NCBI GenBank assembly: GCA_902478605.1 | Contig: CABSLQ010000029.1 | Location: forward strand, 1-38,455 | Direction: 5' to 3' | Length of the DNA: 38,455 bases | Source of the DNA: an uncultured Oscillospiraceae bacterium | GTDB taxonomy: Bacteria; Bacillota; Clostridia; Oscillospirales; Acutalibacteraceae | Part shown: piece after piece, positions 16,091 to 24,045 of the stretch | How the letters are laid out: every line of letters begins with the position of its first letter | How positions within the stretch are numbered: the first letter of the stretch is position 1 | Program-made: the position numbers and the translations under genes | The notes under the pieces: generated by a model | What the model saw: only the letters and a program-made list of their open reading frames with translations | The model's database searches: none | What the model was told of the DNA's origin: nothing

Positions 16091-17417
16091 CCACATACTC
16101 TCCCATCAGATCCCAGTCCAGGGCCTCCGTAATCTTGACCTGTATCAGCTTACCCGGCCGCACAGCGCCGCGCGGGCAGGAGAAAAACACCTTGCTGTCG
16201 ATGTCGGGGGCGTCCGCCTCGCTGCGGCCGAACCAGCATTCCGCATACCGGTCGTAGCTTTCCACCAGCACGGGGATCGTGCTGCCGATCTGCGCCTCGT
16301 TATACGCAAAGGCGATGCGGGCCTGCTCCTCCATGACGATGTCGCGGCGGCGCTCCTTTTCCCTCTGCTCGATCTGGCCGGGCAGGGTTGCCGCCACCGT
16401 CCCCTCTTCGGGCGAAAACGCGAAGCAGCCCAGCCGCTCAAAGCGCATGTCGCGGATAAAGGTGCACAGCTCCTCGAACGCCTCTTCTCCCTCGCCGGGA
16501 AAGCCCACCATCACGGTGGTGCGCAGCGTGATGCCCGGCACCTTCTCGCGGATATGGGCCAGCAGGGCGCGCAGCGACGCGTTGTCACCCGGCCGGTTCA
16601 TCGCCGCGAGCACCTCGCCGTTGACATGCTGCAGCGGGATATCCATGTATTTGGCCACCTTCGGCTCCTGCGCCATGACCTCCAGCAGCTCATCGGTGAT
16701 ATGTTCCGGATAGCAGTACAGCAACCGGATCCAGCGCAGGCCGTCGATGGCGCACAGCCGGCGCAGCAGGGCGGGCAGACGCGCCTCGCCGTACAGATCC
16801 ACGCCGTACAGGGTGGTGTCCTGCGCAACGAGGACCAGCTCCTTCACGCCGGCGGCGGCGAGCTTCTCCGCCTCGGCAATCAGCGCCTCCATCGGGCGGC
16901 TGCGCAGCCGGCCGCGGATGGAGGGAATGGCACAGTAGGTGCAGCAGTTGTCGCACCCGTCGCCGATGCGCAGATAGGCAAAGAAATCCGGCGTGGTCTG
17001 CAGCCGGTCGCCCTCCAGCTGCCAGCAGGCCTTGTTCGGAAACCGGACCACCTTATCCCCCTTCGCCACAGCGCGCACCGCCTCGACGATGTCGGCGTTC
17101 GCCCCGAGGCCCAGTACGCCGTCGCACTCGGGCAGTTCGCGGACCAGCTCGTCCTGATACCGCTCGGCCAGGCAGCCGGTGACCAGAATTTTCTGAATAC
17201 GCCCTTCCTTTTTCAGCTGGGCGAATTCCAGGATATTCTCGATGGACTCTTTTTTGGCGTCCTCGATAAAACCGCAGGTGTTGACAATCACCACATCGGC
17301 CAACCCGCTCTCCGCGACCAGCTCAAAGCCCGCGTTCTGCAGTCTGGCCAGCATCAGTTCGGCGTCCATCTGGTTCTTGGGGCAGCCGAGCGACACCATT
17401 CCCACTCGAAGCGACAT
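16074..17417 (-). CDS. rimO: Ribosomal protein S12 methylthiotransferase
   Basis: 447 residues. The N-terminal domain has the three cluster cysteines in S-L-G-C-P-K-N, N-T-C-G-F and V-T-G-C-L. The radical SAM core has C-x3-C-x2-C as G-C-D-N-C-C-T-Y-C-A-I-P, followed by I-R-G. A C-terminal TRAM domain follows. It adds a methylthio group to an aspartate of ribosomal protein S12. The S-L-G-C-P-K-N start pattern distinguishes RimO from MiaB. One extra cysteine (where Arg is common) sits inside the radical SAM motif. ATG 17417 follows a GAGGTG site; the longer 17456 reading overlaps recX and is rejected. Confidence 0.94.
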   Translation of the reverse strand: MSLRVGMVSLGCPKNQMDAELMLARLQNAGFELVAESGLADVVIVNTCGFIEDAKKESIENILEFAQLKKEGRIQKILVTGCLAERYQDELVRELPECDGVLGLGANADIVEAVRAVAKGDKVVRFPNKACWQLEGDRLQTTPDFFAYLRIGDGCDNCCTYCAIPSIRGRLRSRPMEALIAEAEKLAAAGVKELVLVAQDTTLYGVDLYGEARLPALLRRLCAIDGLRWIRLLYCYPEHITDELLEVMAQEPKVAKYMDIPLQHVNGEVLAAMNRPGDNASLRALLAHIREKVPGITLRTTVMVGFPGEGEEAFEELCTFIRDMRFERLGCFAFSPEEGTVAATLPGQIEQREKERRRDIVMEEQARIAFAYNEAQIGSTIPVLVESYDRYAECWFGRSEADAPDIDSKVFFSCPRGAVRPGKLIQVKITEALDWDLMGEYVDESAQ

Positions 17418-17428
17418 AGCGCACCTCA

Positions 17429-18067
17429 TCATTCTGTCATGTTCTCTTCCCGCCAATCGGCCGCCTGCTCCATGGCATAACGGACCGCATCAGCGGAAAA
17501 GCCGTAACGGGCCAGCGCCGCCGCCGTTTTCCGGCGCGCGTCGTCGTCCAGAAGCCTATTATAGTATTTTTTGCGCAGCAGTGCAAGTGCCTGCTGCCGG
17601 TCGTCGGCGCCCAGCTCCTCCATGGCGGCGTCGGCCGCCTCCTCGGCGGTTTCCCGGTCGATGCCCTTGGCGGTCAGTTCCTGTATCACGCGGCGCCGCG
17701 GAAAGCATTTGCGCGCCGCCAGATCGCGGGCCAGCCGGGCGGCATAGGCCGCGTCGTCCACAAGGCCAAGCGCCTCCATGCGGGCAGCGGTGTCGGCGGC
17801 GATCTGCGCCCCCGCGGCGGTGCGCAGCTTTTTCTCCAGCTCCCCCCGGGCATGATCCCGCCGCGAGAGGAGATACAGCGCCTTCTCCCGCGCGCGCCGC
17901 TCCTCCGACGCCTGCAGCAGCGCACGGAGCGCCTCATCCGTCAGTGTGCTGCCTGCCCGATAGGGGGATTCGTCAAAAGTTGCAGCGTCCACCGTCACGG
18001 CTTCCTCCCCATCGAGATACAGCTGATACTGGCGGCCCCGCCGCTTGCGGATTTCGGTGATTTCCAT
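17429..18067 (-). CDS. recX: RecX-family regulator of RecA
   Basis: 212 residues, mainly charged helices. It has the RecX repeats: A-L-Y-L-L-S-R-R-D-H-A-R-G-E-L-E-K-K-L, then D-D-A-A-Y-A-A-R-L-A-R-D followed by G-I-D-R-E-T-A-E-E-A. RecX binds RecA filaments and dampens strand exchange. ATG 18067 follows AAAGGG by 8 bases; longer frames run into the repeat block upstream and are rejected. It lies downstream of recA on the same strand, separated by a 350-bp palindromic block that may uncouple the two, and 11 bp before rimO. Confidence 0.88.
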   Translation of the reverse strand: MEITEIRKRRGRQYQLYLDGEEAVTVDAATFDESPYRAGSTLTDEALRALLQASEERRAREKALYLLSRRDHARGELEKKLRTAAGAQIAADTAARMEALGLVDDAAYAARLARDLAARKCFPRRRVIQELTAKGIDRETAEEAADAAMEELGADDRQQALALLRKKYYNRLLDDDARRKTAAALARYGFSADAVRYAMEQAADWREENMTE

Positions 18068-18084
18068 GTGTTGATCCCTTTCCA

Positions 18085-18415
18085 TAGGAAAAGGGAGACC
18101 CGCCGGGTCTCCCTTCAGAGTGTCAAAAAACCTTCTAGCGAATAGCAATATGCACAAATGCAGAATTCTTATGCGTCGCATCGGGGAACCCCCGGCGAGG
18201 GTTCCCCGCCGTAAAACGTCCCAGTGGGACGTTTTACGCCCCTCCTGCGCTCTTTGAAGGGAAAAATTTCGTCCTCTGCGGAGGACGACAGGGGCTTTGC
18301 CCCTCGACCCCACCGCCTTTTGAAAAAGGCGGGCGAAAACTTTATGTGTATTTTTTTAGGAATGGACTTTTTCGACAGCCTGAAGGGAGACCCGCCGGGT
18401 CTCCCTTTACGGTTT
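18085..18415. repeat. MITE-like palindromic block between recA and recX
   Basis: Both edges carry the hairpin GGGAGACCCGCCGGGTCTCCC-like sequence (arms GGGAGACCC/GGGTCTCCC) next to a related TTTTTYGACRSYCTGAAG word, in opposite orientation. Inside are GGGGAACCC/GGGTTCCCC, AAAACGTCCCA/TGGGACGTTTT, CGTCCTC/GAGGACG, AGGGGC/GCCCCT and CGCCTTTT/AAAAGGCG hairpins. No coding sequence is visible. Shared words with the cluster near 5150-5370 show a dispersed family. Confidence 0.75.
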
Positions 18416-18418
18416 TCA

Positions 18419-19576
18419 TCAGTCGTCCACGACGATGTCGATCTGCGCCTTGGCGGCCGGGGCCGTGATGTTCGCGGCCGCTGCAATCGGAATCTCCACC
18501 GGTGCCTTCGCCGCCTTGGCACGGGGCGAGGGGTTGAGCTTATCCATATTGGCGCGCACCTGTTCCTCGATTTCCTGCGCCACCTCGGGATGGCTCTTCA
18601 AATACTCCTTGGCGTTGTCGCGGCCCTGGCCGATGCGCTCCTCCTTATAGGAGAACCACGAACCGGATTTCATGATAATATCCAGCTTGACCGCCAGATC
18701 GAGCAGCTCGCCTTCGTGGGAGATGCCCTGGCCGTACATGATATCAAACTCCACCTCTTTGAAGGGCGGGGCCACCTTGTTCTTGACAATTTTCACCCGG
18801 GTGTGGGAGCCGATGGCTTCGGAACCCGCCTTGAGCGTCTCGGTACGCCGCACGTCCAGGCGCACCGACGCGTAATATTTCAGCGCGTTGCCGCCCGCGG
18901 TCACCTCGGGGTTGCCGTACACAACCCCCACCTTCAAGCGCAGCTGGTTGATGAACAGGGCAATGCAGTTGGACTTGGACACCGCGCCGGCGAGCTTGCG
19001 CATGGCCTGCGACATCAGGCGCGCCTGCAGGCCGACATGGCTGTCGCCCATTTCGCCTTCGATTTCCGCCCGGGGCACCAGCGCCGCCACCGAGTCTACC
19101 ACCACGATGTCAATGGCGCCCGAACGGATGAGCGCCTCGGCGATTTCCAGCGCCTGCTCCCCCGTGTCCGGCTGCGACACGAGCAGCGCGTCCACATCCA
19201 CACCGAGCGCGCGGGCATACACCGGATCGAGCGCATGCTCCACGTCGATAAAGGCCGCCTCGCCCCCCTTTTTCTGCGCCTCTGCCACGGCGTGCAGGGC
19301 GAGGGTCGTTTTACCCGACGCCTCGGGGCCGTACACCTCCACGATGCGGCCGCGGGGCAGGCCGCCGATGCCCAGCGCCGCGTCCAGCGCCATCGAACCG
19401 GTCGGAATGCTGTCCACCTGCATGCCGACATTCTCGCCAAGGCGCATTACCGCGCCCTTGCCGTAATTCTTCTCAATCTGCTGCAGTGCCGCCTCCAGCG
19501 CCTTTTTCCTCTCGCTGCTGATCTCGGAGGCCCTGCTTCCGGCCTTTTCCGACGCCTTTTTCTTCGCGTCCGCCAT
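18419..19576 (-). CDS. recA: Recombinase A
   Basis: 385 residues. It has Walker A G-P-E-A-S-G-K-T (83-90), Walker B I-V-V-V-D-S-V-A-A-L, and the oligomer and DNA-binding loops ending in A-G-G-N-A-L-K-Y-Y-A-S-V-R-L-D. Loop 2 reads N-P-E-V-T-A-G-G rather than the common N-P-E-T-T-x-G-G. The C-terminal tail after about 350 is long, Ala/Lys/Pro-rich and ends acidic (V-V-D-D). RecA drives homologous recombination and LexA cleavage. ATG 19576 has AAGGACGGG upstream. A consensus promoter and an SOS box lie in front. The repeat block at 18085-18415 follows directly. Confidence 0.97.
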   Translation of the reverse strand: MADAKKKASEKAGSRASEISSERKKALEAALQQIEKNYGKGAVMRLGENVGMQVDSIPTGSMALDAALGIGGLPRGRIVEVYGPEASGKTTLALHAVAEAQKKGGEAAFIDVEHALDPVYARALGVDVDALLVSQPDTGEQALEIAEALIRSGAIDIVVVDSVAALVPRAEIEGEMGDSHVGLQARLMSQAMRKLAGAVSKSNCIALFINQLRLKVGVVYGNPEVTAGGNALKYYASVRLDVRRTETLKAGSEAIGSHTRVKIVKNKVAPPFKEVEFDIMYGQGISHEGELLDLAVKLDIIMKSGSWFSYKEERIGQGRDNAKEYLKSHPEVAQEIEEQVRANMDKLNPSPRAKAAKAPVEIPIAAAANITAPAAKAQIDIVVDD

Positions 19577-19636
19577 ATATTTCCCGTCCTTCCTCGATTC
19601 CCGTGTTGTGCGGCGCTCCCGGCGCCCGTTGTTTTC

Positions 19637-19665
19637 ATTATAGCGGTTCCCCAATGAAAAAGCAA
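19637..19665 (-). promoter_or_regulatory. Sigma-A promoter of recA
   Basis: On the minus strand TTGCTT (19665-19660), a 17-bp spacer and a perfect TATAAT (19642-19637) lie about 60 bp before the start. Confidence 0.85.
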
Positions 19666-19682
19666 CCGTTTTCACAAAAAAT

Positions 19683-19696
19683 CGAACGAATGTTCT
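19683..19696. promoter_or_regulatory. LexA (SOS) box upstream of recA
   Basis: CGAACGAATGTTCT matches the Gram-positive LexA consensus CGAAC-N4-GTTCG except for the last base. It lies about 18 bp upstream of the recA -35 box, so SOS control of recA is expected. Confidence 0.8.
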
Positions 19697-19699
19697 AAA

Positions 19700-20563
19700 T
19701 TATTTTTCGGGAGGCTTCCACCCGACGACCACCCGGTCGATGCCCCCCATATCCCGCAGAATTTCCAAAGAGCAAAGCCCCGCCTCTTCCAACAGGGCGG
19801 CCACCCGCGCCGCCTGGCCAATGCCAACCTCCACCGCGCAGAAGCCGCCGGGACACAGCTTGCCCGTCCAATCGCGGGCAATGGCGCGGTAGAACGCAAC
19901 GCCCTCGCCTTCCCCGCCGTCCAGAGCCATGCGCGGTTCGTGCTGCACCTCCCGCATAAGGGTGGGCAAATCGGCCGACGGAATATACGGCGGATTGGAC
20001 AGTATCGCCTGATAGGGACCGTCGAACCGCGCGGCGTCGCGCAGCACGTCCGCCCGCACCGGGCGGACGGCATACGCGGGATAGCGGCGGATATTCTCCT
20101 GCAGATAAGCAAACGCCTGTTCGGACAGCTCGACCGCCGTGACCTGCGCCCCGGGGAAAAGGCTGCATACCCCCAGGCCGACGCAGCCGGTGCCCGCGCA
20201 CAAATCCAGCACGTGCGGCGGCTCCCCCGGTACCCGGGCCAGCCGTTCGGCCGCCGCCTCGCACAGCAGTTCGGTGTCGGGGCGCGGAATCAGCACCCCT
20301 TCCCCCACCCGCAGGCGCAGGGTCAGGAATTCCCATTCCCCCAGAATATACTGCAGCGGCCGTCCCTGCGCCCGCTGCCGGGCCGCGCCGCGCACGGCCG
20401 CCTCCTTGTCGGGGGGCATCGGCCGCTCGTCCCCCCGCGGGAAGCCGCCCCGCGGCAGGCCGCCGATATCTTCCAGCAGGCAGACAGCATCGAAGGCGGG
20501 ACTGTCACACCCCGCCTTCTCGAGCTGCTGCACGACGCCCGCATATACCTGTGCATAGGTCAT
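19700..20563 (-). CDS. prmC: Peptide chain release factor N5-glutamine methyltransferase
   Basis: 287 residues. It has the N-terminal helical domain, then G-V-L-I-P-R-P-D-T-E, the SAM motif L-D-L-C-A-G-T-G-C-V-G-L, and the catalytic N-P-P-Y (about 190-193) followed by I-P-S-A-D. It methylates the GGQ glutamine of release factors RF1 and RF2. ATG 20563 has GGACGG about 6 bases upstream; a TTG two codons earlier is less likely. It follows the DUF1385 gene by 41 bp, a neighbour pair often seen in Clostridia together with prfA, but prfA is not next to it here. The stop lies just 4 bp from the recA LexA box. Confidence 0.93.
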   Translation of the reverse strand: MTYAQVYAGVVQQLEKAGCDSPAFDAVCLLEDIGGLPRGGFPRGDERPMPPDKEAAVRGAARQRAQGRPLQYILGEWEFLTLRLRVGEGVLIPRPDTELLCEAAAERLARVPGEPPHVLDLCAGTGCVGLGVCSLFPGAQVTAVELSEQAFAYLQENIRRYPAYAVRPVRADVLRDAARFDGPYQAILSNPPYIPSADLPTLMREVQHEPRMALDGGEGEGVAFYRAIARDWTGKLCPGGFCAVEVGIGQAARVAALLEEAGLCSLEILRDMGGIDRVVVGWKPPEK

Positions 20564-20604
20564 AGGCAACCGTCCATTTCCGTACCGCCGGTTCCGGCGG
20601 CTTT

Positions 20605-21729
20605 TTACCAGTTATCCGCCTCCGGATCGGCGGGAATTACCTCTTTCAGAGCCGCGATGGCGCATTCAATCATGCTGTCGTCCGGTTCTTTGGTGGTGAT
20701 GCGCTGAATCCACAGGCCGGGGGCGGAAATCGCCCGGGTGAACCAGTTGGTGGTGCGCCCCGCCAGCTTGATGAGCTCATACCCGATGCCCACCACCAGC
20801 GGAATGGTCAGCAGCTTGATCCCCGTGCGCACGAGCGAACCATGACTCGGGATCAAAATGGAAACCACCACCCCGATAAGCAGCATCAGAATCATGAAGG
20901 AGGTGCCGCAGCGGGGATGAAACCGCCGCTGCCGCCGCACATTCTCCACCGTCAGCTCCTCACCCGATTCGTAACAGAAAATCGTTTTATGTTCGGCCCC
21001 ATGATACATGAAAACCCGCCGGATATCCTTCATCATGGACACCAGCAGCATATACCCGATGAACAGGGCAATGCGGAACACCCCTTCAAAGATGCCGCGG
21101 TATACATTGTGATCCAGGGCGGGCACCGCCCCGACCAGCAGATTAAACAGAAAGGCCGGCAGCCACATAAACAGCACGATGGCCAGCGCCACGCCGAGCA
21201 CGCTGCTGAGCACCATCAGGAAGGTCATGAACGCCTGTTCGCCCTTGTTCTCCTCCTTCTTCGCCTTTTCGGGACGGGGGGCGGCTGCCGGAACGGCTGC
21301 CGGCTCCGCCTCCGTGCAGGCGGCCGCCGTATCCGCTTCCGCTGCCGGCTCCGTGCAGGCGATCGGCGCCCCCGCCTCCGACGCGGCAGAAGCCGCCATC
21401 GCCGTCATGGCCGGTTCGGCCACGCTGCTTTTCGGCTTTTTCTTTGGTTCCTCCTCCTCGTCCTCCAAGCCGCTGAGCTCGGCCGAACGCATCAGGCATT
21501 TGTAGCCGTAGCGCAGAGAATCAATAAAATTGAAAATGCCGCGGATAAAGGGCAGCTTCAGGATTTTCGGTTTATTGGTGCCGGCGGTGGGCCAGCTTTC
21601 CAACACGATTTCGCCCGAAACATGGCGCACCGCCATGGAGGTGCGTTCGGGTCCGCGCATCATGATCCCTTCGATGAGCGCCTGCCCGCCGATGGAAGTC
21701 TTTTTTGCTGTGCAGGATTTATCGGCCAT
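20605..21729 (-). CDS. DUF1385 (YqhQ-like) membrane protein
   Basis: 374 residues. The start carries the family signature G-G-Q-A-L-I-E-G-I-M-M-R-G. A linker of about 100 residues rich in Ala, Glu and Lys follows. The C-terminal half has several hydrophobic segments and conserved Y-H-G-A-E-H-K, then H-P-R-C-G-T-S-F. DUF1385 proteins are conserved in Firmicutes beside prmC; their biochemical role is unsettled. ATG 21729 follows GGAAAG by a few bases, and the longer frame from 21891 overlaps the histidine kinase gene. The unusually long low-complexity linker is the main deviation. Confidence 0.9.
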   Translation of the reverse strand: MADKSCTAKKTSIGGQALIEGIMMRGPERTSMAVRHVSGEIVLESWPTAGTNKPKILKLPFIRGIFNFIDSLRYGYKCLMRSAELSGLEDEEEEPKKKPKSSVAEPAMTAMAASAASEAGAPIACTEPAAEADTAAACTEAEPAAVPAAAPRPEKAKKEENKGEQAFMTFLMVLSSVLGVALAIVLFMWLPAFLFNLLVGAVPALDHNVYRGIFEGVFRIALFIGYMLLVSMMKDIRRVFMYHGAEHKTIFCYESGEELTVENVRRQRRFHPRCGTSFMILMLLIGVVVSILIPSHGSLVRTGIKLLTIPLVVGIGYELIKLAGRTTNWFTRAISAPGLWIQRITTKEPDDSMIECAIAALKEVIPADPEADNW

Positions 21730-21778
21730 GAGCTTTCCTTCCTTTCCTGTCTCCTTGCGGAGAACCATTGCATGCCGG

Positions 21779-23197
21779 TTATTTATCGTCAGGGGGCGCG
21801 ACGGGCAGCGTAATGATGACCGTGGTGCCCACCCCTTCTTCGCTTTCGATTTCCAGGCGGCCCTTATGCCGCTGCACAATTTCATCGGCAAGGGCCAGGC
21901 CGATACCCGAACCGGGCCGCGTCTTGTTCGCCTTATAAAATTTCGCCTTGATATTGGGCAGGTCCTCTTTGGAGATCCCCACGCCGGTATCGCTGATCAC
22001 CACCTGGATATGGGCCCCCATGTCGGCGACCTCCACCCGGATCTTGCCGCCCGGGTTGGAATATTTGATGGCATTATCCAGCACGTTGATGAACACCTGC
22101 TTGAGCCGGTCATGATCGCCAAGCACCGGCTGCACCGGGGGCGGTTCGATAAACTGCAGCGTAATGTTATCCTTCTGCGCCCGATCGCGGAAGAGAAACA
22201 CGGCCTCCTCCAGCTCGGCCACCACATCCATCCGTCCGAATTTCAGCATCAGATGCCCGCTCTGCATGCGGGAAAAATCCAGCAGCTCTTCCACGATGCC
22301 CGAAAGCCGTTCCGCCTCGCCGGCGATGACCTCCAGCCCCTTGCTGGTCAGCTCGGTATCCTCCGGTCCCGCCTGGCGCAGCGTTTCGCTCCACCCCTCG
22401 ATGGCGGTCAGCGGGGTGCGCAGCTCGTGCGATACGGAAGAGATAAAATCGTTTTTCATCCGCTCCGCCGTAGAAATCTCCCCGGCCATGTAATTGAGGG
22501 TATCGCAAAGCTCGCCGATTTCGTCGTCGTATTTCTTTTCGATGCGGAAATCGTATTCACCCAATGCAATCCGCCGGGCCGCACGGCCGATTTCGGTCAC
22601 GGGATTGACGATGGAACTGATAAAATACGAGCTGGACAGCGCAACAAAAAAGACAATCACCAACCCCACGAGCAGCATGACCCCCACCAGGATCCAAATC
22701 TGCCGATCGATCAGGGAAAGGGAAACCACATACCGCAGGCCGCCCGCCACCTGGCCATCCGCGCCCGTTTCCAGCATGGTGACCGCCATCACATTCTCCC
22801 GGTTCACCCGGCCGTTCCAGCTGCCCTGGAGTGTTTGGCTGGACAGGGCCTTCTGAAAGTCCGGAAAGACCGTTTCCGTGCTGTCGGGGGCAAAGCCGGT
22901 GGAAGAAGCCAGCACCCGGCCGTTCTTGTCCAGCACCTGCAGCTCCATCATTTCTTTGCTGTCAAACTGCTCAACAAGCTCCTGTCCCTGCCCCTCAAAA
23001 TCGAGGTAGCCATCCTCCGTGCGCAGCCTTTCCAGCACATTGCGGTATACGGTGGCGCGGGTGATCAGCGCATTTTCCACGTTCTGATAGTAGTAGGTGC
23101 GCACCGCCACCATAAAGGCCACTTCGACAATCACCAGGAAGCCGACGATGACGGCAAACCCGTTGACCATCCAGCGGCGGGTGATACCCCTGCGCAT
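21779..23197 (-). CDS. Sensor histidine kinase (HAMP, HisKA, HATPase)
   Basis: 472 residues. There are membrane spans at about 12-34 and 167-190 around an extracytoplasmic sensor of about 130 residues, then HAMP (about 190-243). The phospho-acceptor is H257 in S-V-S-H-E-L-R-T-P. The N box is around L-D-N-A-I-K-Y-S, the G1 box D-T-G-V-G-I and the G2 box G-S-G-I-G-L-A-L. It has the PhoR/WalK-like layout but no PAS domain. It probably phosphorylates the regulator encoded just upstream (77-bp gap). The outer domain is not one I recognise and may sense the lipoprotein partner or its ligand. Confidence 0.94.
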   Translation of the reverse strand: MRRGITRRWMVNGFAVIVGFLVIVEVAFMVAVRTYYYQNVENALITRATVYRNVLERLRTEDGYLDFEGQGQELVEQFDSKEMMELQVLDKNGRVLASSTGFAPDSTETVFPDFQKALSSQTLQGSWNGRVNRENVMAVTMLETGADGQVAGGLRYVVSLSLIDRQIWILVGVMLLVGLVIVFFVALSSSYFISSIVNPVTEIGRAARRIALGEYDFRIEKKYDDEIGELCDTLNYMAGEISTAERMKNDFISSVSHELRTPLTAIEGWSETLRQAGPEDTELTSKGLEVIAGEAERLSGIVEELLDFSRMQSGHLMLKFGRMDVVAELEEAVFLFRDRAQKDNITLQFIEPPPVQPVLGDHDRLKQVFINVLDNAIKYSNPGGKIRVEVADMGAHIQVVISDTGVGISKEDLPNIKAKFYKANKTRPGSGIGLALADEIVQRHKGRLEIESEEGVGTTVIITLPVAPPDDK

Positions 23198-23274
23198 GCG
23201 CCGTGCCTCCCTTTCTCGTTTCTGTTCTGTGCGAACCGCCGGCGTTCAGCCGGCAGGCTGTACCAGCGGCCTCC

Positions 23275-23994
23275 TCAGCCGGCCCCTACCCCATCGGCGT
23301 TCCATTTATATCCCATGCCCCAGACGGTGAGAATATATTTGGGGGCGGAAGGATCCTCTTCGATCTTCATGCGCAGACGGCGGATATTCACGTCCACGAT
23401 CTTTTCTTCCCCGAAATATTCCTCGCCCCATACACGGGTCAGGATTTCGGTCCGGCTGAGCGCTTTGCCCGCATTGGTGAAAAAATATTCCATAATCTGA
23501 AATTCCACCTGTGTAAGCTCCACCGGCTGCCCGTTTTTCTTAAGCGTCCGGCTGCGCAGGTTGAGCACAAAATCGCCCGAAACGATCTCCTCGAGATAAT
23601 TCACTTCATCGCGGCTGCGTGCCGTGATAACCCGGCGGTGCAGGGCGTCCACCCGCGCCACCAGCTCGGAAGGGCTGAACGGTTTGGTGACGTAGTCGTC
23701 CGCCCCCATCATCAGACCGCCGACCTTCTCCATTTCCTGCGTACGCGCCGTGAGCATGATGATGCCCATCGTATCGCTGCGCTGCCGCAGCTCGCGGCAC
23801 ACCGCAAAGCCGTCCATCCCCGGCAGCATGATATCGAGCAGCGCGATGTCCACGGCGCCCTTTTCCGCATCGTACTTCTCAAGGGCTTCTTCGCCGGATC
23901 CCGCCTCGATCACCTCATAACCGCCGCGCTTCAGATTGATGACCACAAATTCCCGGATGGACGTTTCGTCCTCACAGACCAAAATTCTCTTCAT
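23275..23994 (-). CDS. OmpR/PhoB-family response regulator
   Basis: 239 residues. The receiver domain has acidic pocket residues E8-D9, phospho-acceptor D54 in L-L-D-I-M-L-P-G, and the Lys of V-T-K-P-F near 104. The C-terminal winged helix (about 145-232) contains V-E-L-T-Q-V-E-F-Q-I-M-E-Y-F and V-D-V-N-I-R-R-L-R-M-K-I. ATG 23994 has GGGGAG about 9 bases upstream; the earlier ATG at 24042 overlaps the previous gene. It sits between a lipoprotein gene and the kinase gene. Its targets are unknown, and autoregulation of the operon promoter at 25509-25537 is possible. Confidence 0.95.
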   Translation of the reverse strand: MKRILVCEDETSIREFVVINLKRGGYEVIEAGSGEEALEKYDAEKGAVDIALLDIMLPGMDGFAVCRELRQRSDTMGIIMLTARTQEMEKVGGLMMGADDYVTKPFSPSELVARVDALHRRVITARSRDEVNYLEEIVSGDFVLNLRSRTLKKNGQPVELTQVEFQIMEYFFTNAGKALSRTEILTRVWGEEYFGEEKIVDVNIRRLRMKIEEDPSAPKYILTVWGMGYKWNADGVGAG

Positions 23995-24045
23995 GCCGTG
24001 TGCTCCCCTTCCAGCGGGCGCCGAAACCGGCGGCCGCTTCATCCC

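Noticed and set aside
18068..18313. N-terminal extension of recX to 18313
   Set aside because: It would translate the palindromic block. ATG 18067 has a good ribosome site and gives a normal RecX length.
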